Assembly (NCBI RefSeq): GCF_000282655.1
Contig: NZ_AKIV01000064.1
Location: 1-64,000 of the forward strand
Source of the DNA: Polaromonas sp. CF318
Lineage (GTDB): Bacteria > Pseudomonadota > Gammaproteobacteria > Burkholderiales > Burkholderiaceae_C
Direction of reading: 5' to 3'
Length of the DNA: 64,000 nt
How positions within the stretch are numbered: the first letter of the stretch is position 1; every line of letters begins with the position of its first letter. The position numbers and the translations under genes were made by a program. Positions 26,201 to 33,886 of this stretch are shown piece after piece. Below the pieces are notes generated by a model. It ran no database searches. It was not told the origin of the DNA and saw nothing but the letters and a program-made list of their open reading frames with translations.

Positions 26201-27186
26201 CGCGCGCCGTCGAACACGCCGACGTACTGGCCCAGGGCCTTGAAGCTGCCGCCGGTTTCGCCGGCGCCGCGGCCCGAGACATCGACACGGCCGCTCACCG
26301 CGACGACACCCGCGCCGCCGCCGTCGAGCAGCACGGCGCCGTTGCGACGCTGCAGGCTGGTCGCCTCGATCACGCCCTCGTTGTTGACCACATTGGACAG
26401 CAGCGCGTCGCCGGAGCGCGCCGACATGACGACCACGCCGCCGTTGGCCTTGAGCAGGCCCTGGTTCACCACGCTGGCGCCCAGCGAAGGGTCGCTGACC
26501 TGCATATTGATCAGGCCGTCGCCATTGAAGTCCAGCGTGACTTTTTCGCCGGCGCCCAGCATGACGCTGCCCAGGCGGGCCGTGATGCTGCCCTCGTTGC
26601 GCACCTGCGCGCCCAGCAAGGCCACGTAACCGCCGTCGGCCGCGACGATGCTGCCCTGGTTGATCACGGCGCCGCCCGAGCCGCCGGCTTCAAAACGGTT
26701 GTTGCCGGCCATGAAGCTGGCGTCGGAGAGGTTCAGCGAGCTGGCCACCAGGCCGCCGACGTTGACGGCCGAGCCCTGGCCGAACAGGATGCCCGAGGGG
26801 TTGATCAGGTAGACCTGCCCGTTGGCATTGAGCTGGCCCATGATCTGCGAGGCGTCGCTGGAGGTGACGCGGTTGAGCGCCACCGACGAGGCCGAGGGCT
26901 GCGCGAAATTGACCCTGGCCGCGCTGCCGATGTTGAAGGTGTTCCAGGTGGCGGCCATGCGGTCGCTGCCTTGCACCACGTTCATGACGTTGCCGCTCTG
27001 GCTGATGCTGCCGCTGCCGGCCGTGACCTGGCCGTTGGTCGGCAGGGCGCCGGGGTCCAGCGCATACGCCCGCAGCGGATAGATGCTGCACAGCGCCGAC
27101 AGGATGGCGGCCGTCAGCGGCGTCAGCGCCGGGCGGTGTTTACGGGCCGAATGCATGGAAAAAGCCGGGGAAGGTTGGTGTGTCAT
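23281..27186 (-). CDS. TpsA2: filamentous-haemagglutinin-type two-partner secretion adhesin
   Basis: 1301 residues from ATG 27186, which has a GAGGGG ribosome site 10 nt after the tpsB2 stop; in-frame starts at 27222 and 27156 are less likely. Signal peptide to about ...IYPLRAYALD. TPS domain: LPTNGQVTAGSGSI, ATWNTFNIGSAARVNFAQPS, SVALNRVTSSDASQIMGQL, LINPSGILFGQGSAVNVGGL. Then SFKALGQYVGVFDGARID, DASGDAGGGTVLVGGNYQ, DGGKVILWSTDSTRFHGG and DPYNINITS, the same modules as TpsA1. The rest is Gly/Ser/Thr/Asn repeats. More than twenty N-X-S/T sequons are visible (for example NAS, NGT, NVT, NQS, NIS, NNT, NAT, NST). Likely a surface fibre glycosylated by the HMW1C-like enzyme. Confidence 0.93.
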   Translation of the reverse strand: MTHQPSPAFSMHSARKHRPALTPLTAAILSALCSIYPLRAYALDPGALPTNGQVTAGSGSISQSGNVMNVVQGSDRMAATWNTFNIGSAARVNFAQPSASSVALNRVTSSDASQIMGQLNANGQVYLINPSGILFGQGSAVNVGGLVASSLNLSDASFMAGNNRFEAGGSGGAVINQGSIVAADGGYVALLGAQVRNEGSITARLGSVMLGAGEKVTLDFNGDGLINMQVSDPSLGASVVNQGLLKANGGVVVMSARSGDALLSNVVNNEGVIEATSLQRRNGAVLLDGGGAGVVAVSGRVDVSGRGAGETGGSFKALGQYVGVFDGARIDASGDAGGGTVLVGGNYQGSGAERQAVGTFMGEDARIHADAISSGDGGKVILWSTDSTRFHGGITVLGGGQTGSGGLVETSGHHLDATGSVDISAASGKGGTWLIDPYNINITSTASVGATSSSPFTSSGAASSNLSSAVLNASLSEGANVIVLTSAVGGTSGDINVLDNVKGVGNASLTLQAHRNIIIGSRTISNGTGKSLNVTLSSNFANNGNGSVALTGSTISTNGGSITISGGTNPLTGYAATNQSGASGVAITGGSMLSTSGGNITIRGASTSTSSSTSAVNISGSTLNAGGGNIAILANVASASGTGDAFVLTGGSNVLTSGAGSITVDSTNLGSGNGTRIFSTNNTLAASGSGDLTIRGNATSGFGVLICSTASTSSQQLTVGSGNLTVQANSNGFAGSGRGVYLAASGTGGVVLNATAGGAITLGGSSTGSYGTVLNSTGSGSSISIFSDGAITVAGNTSGGTTPALGLLSSGSGASAATASRVNISSTAGALKLLANNSVVNPTTGSFKAVSLDASGTYASINLGTQSGALTLDGTSYSGRGVDIAPSGANAAINISTGSGAIAVNGNSTSSFGGYGIFLNSTGNSNGVSVTTVSGDITFRGDSIGTSDAISLGGSASSTNSVNNIASQGGNIMLVGNFHSPNVGELDHGIAIQNVANRIQTTGAGNVTLVGNAADQGNGVSIYGGGKALVSVENGALAITGSSVYGDGVGVLTGNNVIRATGSGTVSVAGSSTYGSGVTIYPSTATSSAAISTVSGKLSVTGNSGAASTAPAVLLRSAASGAANGVSITSGSGDIDIQATTAGSGEGLSIVGSSPNAFNTVSTGGDGSLRVSGSGGSYGVRIDGGTNKLQVENGLLLISASAPNGQAFSQSSDVTTIAATGSGTVLRSLGGTINNSLTSTASAAATAALQTEMAGGDWMAPLAGDIATPPPGTGTDRLTISVLSPGADLNASAAGKDDATP

Positions 27187-27196
27187 GGCGAGCCCC

Positions 27197-30100
27197 TCAG
27201 AATGTGTAGTTGATACCGACACCGATAGCGCGAATCGTGGTGCCGACGCCGGAGGTACCGAACACGCCGGCGACGGCGTAGTTGTAGTTGGCCAGCGGCT
27301 GGTTGCGCAGCACCACGTACTGGCCGAAGATCCTGACCTGCTTGCTCCAGTTGTAGGAAAAGCCGATGGCCTGGGAGGTCGCGCCCATGCCGTCGGTGGA
27401 GCAGGTCACGCCGTTGCCGGAAATCATGGTGCAGTCGCCCGCGAAGGCCTTGGCATGGCTGGCGCGCAGTTGCCAGGCGCCTATCTTGTGGGTGACGCCG
27501 ACCATGTAGGCGCGGCGGCGGTAGCTGGACATGTCGCTGGAGGTGACGCTGGTGTTGACGACGCCGGATTCGGCATAGCGCAGCTCGTCGGCGATCAGCG
27601 AGACCTTGGTGTCGCCGAAGTCGTAGGCCACGCCGTAGCGCACGCTGTAGTCGTCCGACGTGGTGCCCTGCGTGACGTGGGTATTGGTGCCGACGCCGCG
27701 CGCGTTGCGGCCCAGGCTGGCGATGCCGAAGTAGTTGATGTGCTGCTCGGCGGCCACCACGGCGGAGAAGCCGCCGTTCTCATAGGACAGGCTGCCGCCG
27801 TAGAGGTAGCCGGTGTCCACGTCGGGCGCGGCCTTCATGCCGTTGTTCGAATACGCCAGCTTGAGCTGGAAGCCGTTCATCTTCGGCGTCCAGTAGCCGT
27901 ACATGCCGGCCTGGCGGCGGTTGAAGGCGGTATCGTCGTTGTTGTTCACCGCCGCCGTGCCTACGGGCCCCGAGTTCCGGGCGATGCTGGTGGCGAAACC
28001 CGGCGAGCCGATGATGTTGTAGTGGGCCGCGCTGGTGGTGCCGCCGAAGGGGTCGAAGGAAGAGGTGCTTTCCTTGAGAGGCATATCCCAGTTACCGTAC
28101 ATTGCGGTGCCGGCGTCGGGATGGGCGACGGCCACGCCGGTGTTGCGCAGCTCCTGCCGGTGCGTCCAGTCCGGCGAGGCGTCCACGCCCGCGGCGCCCG
28201 CGCTCAGCGACAGGCCCAGCTCCAGCTGCCACAGCAGCTTCCACTGCTCGTAAATCGGGATGCCGCCGCGCGCGCCTACATAAGAAACGTTGTCGCGCGC
28301 GCGCCAGAAGCCCGACATATTGCGCCCGTTGGGCGTGGCCAACCTGCTCTGGTCGGCGGGCGCCGCGGGCGTGGAGTCCGAGCGGCTCACGTATTCGGGG
28401 ATGATGCCCAGCGAGCCGTAAAACAGCATGCCGTCCTGCGCTTCCTCGAAGTCCTCGCCGCGGTTGCCGCCGCTGCTGCTGGAGGCCAGGCCGGTGAAGG
28501 CCTGGGGCGACCCCGAGACCGACAGCCACAGGCGGCGCGCGCTTTTCGGTTCGCTGGTCGGGTTGACGCCGGGCGACATCGCGATGCTCGCATTGAACAC
28601 CAGGTCCTTGTTGTAGACATTCAGGCCCACGCCGTAGCCGTAGCGGCTCGCGCGGTTTTCGCTGGCGTCCCAGGGCTTTTTGTTGATGGTCACGCGCCCC
28701 GCGTCGGCGAACAGCGCGCCTTCCACCACCGAGTTGCCGACGACGCCCAGGGTCTTGCGCAACTCCAGCCGGGCCAGCATGCCCTGGTCGCCGGCGGCCT
28801 CGCCGGCCGGGTAGGCGCGCACGCCATTGGAGCCGCCCAGGCTCATTTTTTCCGACGCGTCCAGGTTCTTGTCGGCATACTGCGCGCTGACGGAGCCCAG
28901 CAGGGAGAAGCCGCCGCCCAGTTGCTGCTGGCGGCTGAACGACAGGTTGAGTTTTTTGTAGTCGCCGGCCGCATTGGCCGTGAAGCGGTCCAGCGCGGCG
29001 TCGTTGGCGGTTTCTTTTTTCAGGTGGCCCATGCCCACGCGTGCGTTCCAGCTGTTGCCGGCCGGCGCGCCCGCCCAATCGTCGCGCCAGTCGCCGGACA
29101 AGCCCGCGCTCAGCACATGGGCGGATTTATCGACGGTGGTGCCGCCTGTGGTGTCCTGGAAATGCCGGTATTCCGCCGCCAGCGAGGCGTTGATGTTGGC
29201 ACGCCGGCTGCGCAGCAGCGCGGCGTTGAGGAACAGCGTGCTGATGCGGGCTTCGCCGCTGGCCTGGACCTCCTTGAGGTTTTTGCCGATGTTGTACTGC
29301 AGGCCCGCGAAGTTCGCGCCCACCGTCAGGCCCGTCGTGCCCAAAGGCTGCTGGTAGCCGACGCCGGCGATGCGCAGGCCTTCAAAAGTCTGCTGCGTGT
29401 TGAAGCTGAAGCTTTCGCCCATGCCCAGCGCGTCGTTGAGGCTCAGGTTGGCGGACAGGCGATTGGCGCCCGTGTAAAAGCTGCCGCCGTTGTCTATGCT
29501 CACGCGCGCGGTGATCGCGCTCATCTCGCTGAGCTTGACGATGACATCGGTGGCTCCCGGCTCCGCCGACGGGCGCAGCACCGCCTTGACCGTCATGCCG
29601 GCGATGTCGGACAGGCGCAGCAGCGTATTTTCCAGGTCGCTTTCCTGGATCACCTCGCCCGGCTGCAGCCCCGCGAGGTGCCGGCCTATCAGCTCCGGGT
29701 TCAGGCGCACATTGGCGTCGGGCTCGGCCACCACCCGGCCAATGACACCTTCACGGATGCCGAGGGCGACCACACCGCCCTGTATTTCCTGGGCGGGCAG
29801 GTAGGCGCGCGCCACCAGGTAGCCGCGCGCGCGGTAATGGGCCGTGATCTTGGCGGCGGCCTTTCCCAGCCCGGCGAAGTCCAGCTCGCGGCCGACAAAC
29901 TCCTGCAGTTCGGCCTGCAGCTCGGGAGCCGGCAGGGACCGGTTGCCGCTCAGCACAAAGCCGGTGACCTGCACGCCCGGCCCGCCCGCGGAAAGGCCCT
30001 GGCCCTCATCGCTGCCTTCCGTTTCTTTCTCGATGCGCGCGGGGCGCTGCACGGCGGCCGGCGCGCCGCTGGTTTCCGCGGGCGACAGCTGCTGCCGGTT

Positions 30101-30241
30101 CGCGTCGAACAGGGTGCCGGCGCTGGGCGGCGTTTGCGCGTGGACGGCAAATGGCACGGTGAGGGGCGCGGCGGCCAGCATCGCGCAGATCTGCGACGCG
30201 AGGATTTTTTGCCGGGGCGCGGCAAGGTGTGAGGATTTCAT
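27197..30241 (-). CDS. TpsB2-porin fusion: FhaC/HMW1B-like transporter plus C-terminal general porin barrel
   Basis: 1014 residues, the same length as TpsB1. Signal peptide to about residue 36 (...FAVHAQ), POTRA_2 about 85-165 (VTGFVLSGNRSLPAPELQAEL ... YRARGYLVARAYLPAQEI), second POTRA, TpsB barrel to LWLSVSG (about 574) with loop-6 GGSNGVRAYPAGEAAGDQG (about 475). Porin region about 605-1014 starts MLFYGSLGIIPEYVSR and ends in a strand closing NYTF. Porin loops shared with TpsB1 include NNDD-(T/A)-AF-x-RRQ, SFDPF, NIIGSPG/GIIGSPG, YFGIASLGRN-x-RGVG and a pair of Cys residues near the C-terminus. It should export TpsA2; the porin may admit small solutes. First long gene of TPS operon 2 after the hydrolase. 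Confidence 0.92.
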   Translation of the reverse strand: MKSSHLAAPRQKILASQICAMLAAAPLTVPFAVHAQTPPSAGTLFDANRQQLSPAETSGAPAAVQRPARIEKETEGSDEGQGLSAGGPGVQVTGFVLSGNRSLPAPELQAELQEFVGRELDFAGLGKAAAKITAHYRARGYLVARAYLPAQEIQGGVVALGIREGVIGRVVAEPDANVRLNPELIGRHLAGLQPGEVIQESDLENTLLRLSDIAGMTVKAVLRPSAEPGATDVIVKLSEMSAITARVSIDNGGSFYTGANRLSANLSLNDALGMGESFSFNTQQTFEGLRIAGVGYQQPLGTTGLTVGANFAGLQYNIGKNLKEVQASGEARISTLFLNAALLRSRRANINASLAAEYRHFQDTTGGTTVDKSAHVLSAGLSGDWRDDWAGAPAGNSWNARVGMGHLKKETANDAALDRFTANAAGDYKKLNLSFSRQQQLGGGFSLLGSVSAQYADKNLDASEKMSLGGSNGVRAYPAGEAAGDQGMLARLELRKTLGVVGNSVVEGALFADAGRVTINKKPWDASENRASRYGYGVGLNVYNKDLVFNASIAMSPGVNPTSEPKSARRLWLSVSGSPQAFTGLASSSSGGNRGEDFEEAQDGMLFYGSLGIIPEYVSRSDSTPAAPADQSRLATPNGRNMSGFWRARDNVSYVGARGGIPIYEQWKLLWQLELGLSLSAGAAGVDASPDWTHRQELRNTGVAVAHPDAGTAMYGNWDMPLKESTSSFDPFGGTTSAAHYNIIGSPGFATSIARNSGPVGTAAVNNNDDTAFNRRQAGMYGYWTPKMNGFQLKLAYSNNGMKAAPDVDTGYLYGGSLSYENGGFSAVVAAEQHINYFGIASLGRNARGVGTNTHVTQGTTSDDYSVRYGVAYDFGDTKVSLIADELRYAESGVVNTSVTSSDMSSYRRRAYMVGVTHKIGAWQLRASHAKAFAGDCTMISGNGVTCSTDGMGATSQAIGFSYNWSKQVRIFGQYVVLRNQPLANYNYAVAGVFGTSGVGTTIRAIGVGINYTF

Positions 30242-30367
30242 GGTGTCGTTTTCTGTCTTGTTGTTGTGTTCACGCCGTGGGGCCTTCTTCTGTTTTTTCT
30301 TCTTGCGCCCGCGTTTCGGCGTGTCCCTGTTTTTCCCTGTGTGTCCTTGTGCTGTCCCTGCTCTTCG

Positions 30368-31411
30368 CTAGTTGCCGGCGGCCTGGAAAATTTTTGCGGC
30401 GACGTCACGCGATTCAAAAATTTCGGCCGCCTCGTGGCCGGCGTCCGGCACCACCATGACCGCGCGCGCCACGGGCGTGCTCCACTTGCGGGCCAAAAAT
30501 TGTTCGTAGCGCATGTAGTTCCTGTGCCGGTTCAGGCGGTCCGTGCCCTGCATGGCGGCGCCGCAGGATTTGTCGAGGGACTCGTAGGCCGGGTCGTTGT
30601 CCTGCGCGCCCACCAGGTAGAGGACTTCGCGCGCCGCATAGCGCTTGAACAGCTGTTCGCCGTCCAGGCCCTGGCCGTAGGGAACCATGTTGCCCAGGCC
30701 GTAGCGGAAATTGTTGTAGCCGGGGCAGAGGATGCTGTTCACCGGCTTGAAGTCGTCGCCCTCGGGACGGTTGGCGTCCAGGTACAGATAGGAGGACGGG
30801 CTGGAGACCACATAACGCACGCGTATGCCCGCCTTGCGCAGCGCCTCCTCGCTGTTGTTCAGCACGGCATAACGCTGCATCAGCTGGCCGCCGGCCGAGT
30901 GGCCGATAAAAACGATTTCCTTGAGCACGGGGAACCGTTTGCCAGCGCTCAGGTAGCGGGCGATGTCGTCGAGCACGCCGCAGGAGTTGATGGCCTCCTT
31001 GCCGCGGGACTCCTGGCACTGCATCCAGTTGCCGCCGCGCCAGAGCGGAATCCGGCCGTCCGGCGACGGGTCCGACGCCGTCAGGAAGTGGGGCACCAGC
31101 AACACGGTGCTGGATGCGTCCAGCCGCGCGGCCTGCAGCAGCCCCAGGCCCACGCCGAAGTAGCGGTCGGCATCGCGCTGCACGCCATGCACAAAAACCA
31201 CGGCGCGCTGGATGCCGGGGTCCGGCCGTCGCAGGTCGATGTTGGAATAAACCGCAAAGGGATACGACGTGCCCGCGGTTTCCAGGTCAATCACCTGCTC
31301 CCGGGGCGGCTCGCCGCCGGCCTTGTCGGCCGCGGCAAAAAGGCGCACACAGAGGAAGGCCAGCCCCATGGCCACCACGACTTGTAACCACCTATTGCGA
31401 ATGCACGTCAT
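30368..31411 (-). CDS. Exported alpha/beta hydrolase (TPS locus 2, upstream)
   Basis: 347 residues from ATG 31411. MTCIRNRWLQVVVAMGLAFLCVRLFAA is a signal peptide or anchor. Hydrolase core: AVVFVHGVQRDADRYFG, IVFIGHSAGGQLMQRYA (Ser elbow), YLVGAQDNDPAYESLDKSC (acid) and VVPDAGHEAAEIF (His). A GTG in frame at 31423 has no ribosome site, while ATG 31411 follows AAGGTGG. It is 126 nt upstream of tpsB2 on the same strand. It is a different subfamily from the two hydrolases of locus 1 but has the same location and export signal. The substrate is unknown. Confidence 0.87.
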   Translation of the reverse strand: MTCIRNRWLQVVVAMGLAFLCVRLFAAADKAGGEPPREQVIDLETAGTSYPFAVYSNIDLRRPDPGIQRAVVFVHGVQRDADRYFGVGLGLLQAARLDASSTVLLVPHFLTASDPSPDGRIPLWRGGNWMQCQESRGKEAINSCGVLDDIARYLSAGKRFPVLKEIVFIGHSAGGQLMQRYAVLNNSEEALRKAGIRVRYVVSSPSSYLYLDANRPEGDDFKPVNSILCPGYNNFRYGLGNMVPYGQGLDGEQLFKRYAAREVLYLVGAQDNDPAYESLDKSCGAAMQGTDRLNRHRNYMRYEQFLARKWSTPVARAVMVVPDAGHEAAEIFESRDVAAKIFQAAGN

Positions 31412-31422
31412 ATCGGATCCCA

Positions 31423-31451
31423 CCTTGTCGAAAACATGTGCATCGACAAGG
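31423..31451 (-). promoter_or_regulatory. Leader hairpin that can mask the ribosome site of the hydrolase gene
   Basis: On the minus strand CCTTGTCGA (31451-31443) and TCGACAAGG (31431-31423) form a perfect 9-bp stem with an 11-nt loop. The 3' arm ends in AAGG, part of the AAGGTGG Shine-Dalgarno for ATG 31411. In RNA this would pair most of the ribosome site and could act as a thermosensor or protein/RNA-controlled switch. The structure is seen in sequence; the function is inferred. Confidence 0.5.
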
Positions 31452-31791
31452 CCTCACGCTTCGTGCCCGAATGCCGGTTTCCCGGCTATATGCGGCACAA
31501 ATGGATCACGGATCCAGCGTTTCCTTGACGAGCTTTTTGCTGGCGACTGGGAGCGGCAATCTGTAACAACTTGCAAATCCCAGCGCTGTTTTCGGCGATT
31601 CTAGGAAGGCATGTGCAGCATGTAAAATATCTTGATTCGCGATAGTTGATACTTTTAAAGTATCCAACAAAGGGGTATCTCCCCCTTCCCATGGGCGGGA
31701 AAGCCCGCCAACGCCACGCGGGCGCCGCATGCGGTCGAAATACAACGTGTAAAAAAACCGCGGGCCGCCAGAAAGGGCCTTGGTTAGCGGC
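31452..31791. promoter_or_regulatory. AT-richer promoter region upstream of TPS locus 2
   Basis: No gene is seen in this 340-bp gap between the LysR stop and the hydrolase leader. GATACTTT-T-AAAGTATC (31648-31664) is a 17-bp palindrome with T-N11-A spacing. On the minus strand TTGGAT (31667-31662), 17 bp, TATCGC is a weak promoter candidate running through it; AT-rich sequence (GATATTTTACAT) follows. This is the likely promoter region of TPS operon 2, perhaps under a LysR regulator. Confidence 0.4.
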
Positions 31792-32718
31792 TTAGGCGGA
31801 CCGTGGCGAGCGCGCGCCTATCTGCAGCGCGTGCGGGCCCCGCACCAACTGCTCCTTGAGGAACTCGACGCAGACCCTGACCTTGGCCGAGCCGGCCGAG
31901 CGGGTGCTGGTCATGGCCCAGACATCGGCCGGTTCGTGGTGTGTGGGCAGCACCCTCACCAGACGCCCGTCGAGCAGGGGCTGGGCGACATCCCAGATCG
32001 ACAGCAGGCAGATGCCCTGCCCGTCCATGCTCCAGCTCTTCACCACGTCGCTGTAGTTGGAGCTGAAGCGGCTGGTCACCTTGACGGACTCCGGCCCTTT
32101 GGGCCCCGTCAGGCGCCAGGTGCCGAAGGGCTGCTCGCGCTCGCGGTACAGCAGACATTCGTGTTCGGCCAGTTCGGCCACCGATCGGGGGTGGCCGCGC
32201 CGCGCCAGGTACTCGGACGACGCGCACAGGACGCGCCAGCTCTCGACCAGGCGCTGGGCAATGAGCTGCGGCTGGGCCGGGTCGCCGACGCGGATGTCGA
32301 GGTCGAAGTTCTCGCTGACCAGGTCCACGCGCCTGTCCAGCAGTTCGAGCCAGAACTCGAGGCGGGGATGGCGCTGGCCGAGCGCGGACAGTATGGGCGC
32401 CACATGTTCGCGGCCCAGGCGCTGGCTGGTGGCGATGCGCAGCTGGCCCGAGGGCTCGCTCTTGGCACTGCTGAAGGCCTCGGACATCGCGTTGGTGTCG
32501 TCGAGGATGCGCCGCGCCCACTGGTAGGCGCGCTCGCCGTCTTCGGTGATCACCACGCGTCGCGTCGTGCGGTGGAACAGGCGCACACCCAGCTGCGACT
32601 CCAGGATGCCTATGCGCTTGCTGATGTGCGCCGGCGTGGTCCCGATCTCCAGCGAAGCGGCGGCAAAGCCGGAGCGACGAACCACCTCGCAAAACACTTC
32701 CAGGTCTTTCAGGTCCAT
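31792..32718 (-). CDS. LysR family transcriptional regulator
   Basis: 308 residues from ATG 32718. MDLKDLEVFCEVVRRSGFAAA and TTPAHISKRIGILESQLGVRLFHRTTR form the HTH; the effector domain (YLARRGHPRSVAELAEHECLL) is of the CrgA/DsdC-type branch. It diverges from the Gfo/Idh/MocA gene at 32829, the expected target, and also lies directly upstream of TPS locus 2 on the same strand. The TTG at 32733 is a less likely start. Confidence 0.9.
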   Translation of the reverse strand: MDLKDLEVFCEVVRRSGFAAASLEIGTTPAHISKRIGILESQLGVRLFHRTTRRVVITEDGERAYQWARRILDDTNAMSEAFSSAKSEPSGQLRIATSQRLGREHVAPILSALGQRHPRLEFWLELLDRRVDLVSENFDLDIRVGDPAQPQLIAQRLVESWRVLCASSEYLARRGHPRSVAELAEHECLLYREREQPFGTWRLTGPKGPESVKVTSRFSSNYSDVVKSWSMDGQGICLLSIWDVAQPLLDGRLVRVLPTHHEPADVWAMTSTRSAGSAKVRVCVEFLKEQLVRGPHALQIGARSPRSA

Positions 32719-32739
32719 GGCCGTGATTATCAACAGTTC

Positions 32740-32756
32740 GTTGAATATGACTCAAC
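32740..32756. promoter_or_regulatory. LysR-type box in the divergent promoter
   Basis: GTTGA-N7-TCAAC (32740-32744 and 32752-32756), a 17-bp inverted repeat containing T-N11-A, lies between the divergent LysR and oxidoreductase genes, 22 bp upstream of the LysR start. It fits an autoregulatory and activation site. Confidence 0.5.
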
Positions 32757-32828
32757 TATTTGCCGGTTGTAGATTTATTTGTTGTTACTAGACTCCACCC
32801 CATCGCAGCCCCCTATCGGCAAAATCCC

Positions 32829-33878
32829 ATGAGCAAACTCCCCATCGCCGTGATCGGCGCCGGCCTGATCGGCGTGACCCATATAGACCGCGTGCGCAAA
32901 AGCCCGGATGTTGAACTGGCCGGCGTCGCCGACCCGACACCGGCGGCCGCCGACTTCGCGCGCTCCATCGGCGTCCCCTGCTTCCCCGACCACCAGAGCC
33001 TGCTGGCTGAAACCAGACCGAGGGGTGTGATCGTCGCGACACCCAACGTGACGCACGCCCAGATCACGCTCGACTGCCTGGCGCATGGCGCCGCTGTGCT
33101 GGTCGAAAAACCCATCGCCGACACCCTGGCCGACGGACGGCGCATCTGCGAAGCCTCGCGCGCCACCGGGTTGCCGGTGCTGGTGGGCCACCAACGCCGC
33201 CACAACCCCATCATGCGCAAGGCCAAGGCCATCGTGGCCGCCGGCACGCTGGGCCGGCCGGTCAGCGCCACGGTGATGTGCACCTGGCTCAAGCCGCGCG
33301 ATTACTTCGACGTGGCCTGGCGCCGCGAGCCGGGCGGCGGCCCCATCCTGATCAACCTGATCCACGACATCGACCTGATGCGCCACCTCTACGGCGAAAT
33401 CGACAGCGTGCAGGCCCTGGCTTCCAGCGCGGTGCGCAGCTTTGGCGTCGAGGACACCGCGGTGGTCGCGCTGCGCTTTCGCAACGGCGCGCTGGGCACG
33501 GTCACCGTGTCGGACACGGCGGCCGCGCCCTGGAACTGGGACCTGGCCGCCGGCGAGGCGGAGCGCTTCCCGCGCCAGGACATCAACGCGCATTTCTATT
33601 CAGGCACGGAAGGTTCGCTGACCCTGCCGCGCCTGGAAGTCTGGCGCTACCGCCAGGACCAGGGCGACGCCCAGGGCTGGCACGACCCGCTGACCATGGA
33701 GCGCACCGCCCTGCACACAGGCTGCCCCTACACCGAACAGATACGCCACTTCGCCGCGCTCATCGAGGGCCGCGAAGCGCCCGTGTGTTCGGCGCAGGAC
33801 GGGTTCCGCACGCTGGAGGCGACCCTGGCGGTGACACAGGCGGCCACAACCGGGCGCGCGGTCGCGCTGCCGGCTTGA
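32829..33878 (+). CDS. Gfo/Idh/MocA family oxidoreductase
   Basis: 349 residues from ATG 32829. Rossmann domain: IAVIGAGLIGVTHIDRV near residue 6, VIVATPNVTHAQITLDCL, VLVEKPIADTLADG (EKP motif with the catalytic-region Lys). The C-terminal alpha/beta domain includes GGGPILINLIHDIDLMRHLYG, where the H-D-I-D-L segment carries the usual active-site His. It oxidises or reduces sugars, inositols or related polyols with NAD(P)+. The next gene is an isomerase-like TIM barrel 8 nt downstream, so the two form a small carbohydrate-catabolism operon. Confidence 0.9.
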   Translation: MSKLPIAVIGAGLIGVTHIDRVRKSPDVELAGVADPTPAAADFARSIGVPCFPDHQSLLAETRPRGVIVATPNVTHAQITLDCLAHGAAVLVEKPIADTLADGRRICEASRATGLPVLVGHQRRHNPIMRKAKAIVAAGTLGRPVSATVMCTWLKPRDYFDVAWRREPGGGPILINLIHDIDLMRHLYGEIDSVQALASSAVRSFGVEDTAVVALRFRNGALGTVTVSDTAAAPWNWDLAAGEAERFPRQDINAHFYSGTEGSLTLPRLEVWRYRQDQGDAQGWHDPLTMERTALHTGCPYTEQIRHFAALIEGREAPVCSAQDGFRTLEATLAVTQAATTGRAVALPA

Positions 33879-33886
33879 GAAACGCC

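Noticed and set aside
27083-30232. Very long open frame (about 1049 codons) on the plus strand opposite tpsB2
   Set aside because: It mirrors the TpsB2-porin codons and encodes Ala/Arg/His/Gly/Val-rich sequence without domains or signal; high GC keeps the opposite frame open. Similar plus-strand frames opposite tpsA1 (6889-8655) and the exonuclease (2866-4110) were rejected for the same reason.
30242-30367. Possible small gene or terminator between the hydrolase and tpsB2
   Set aside because: The sequence is T-rich on the plus strand (ttcttctgttttttcttcttg) but has no stable stem, and the minus strand carries no credible start; more likely a leader.
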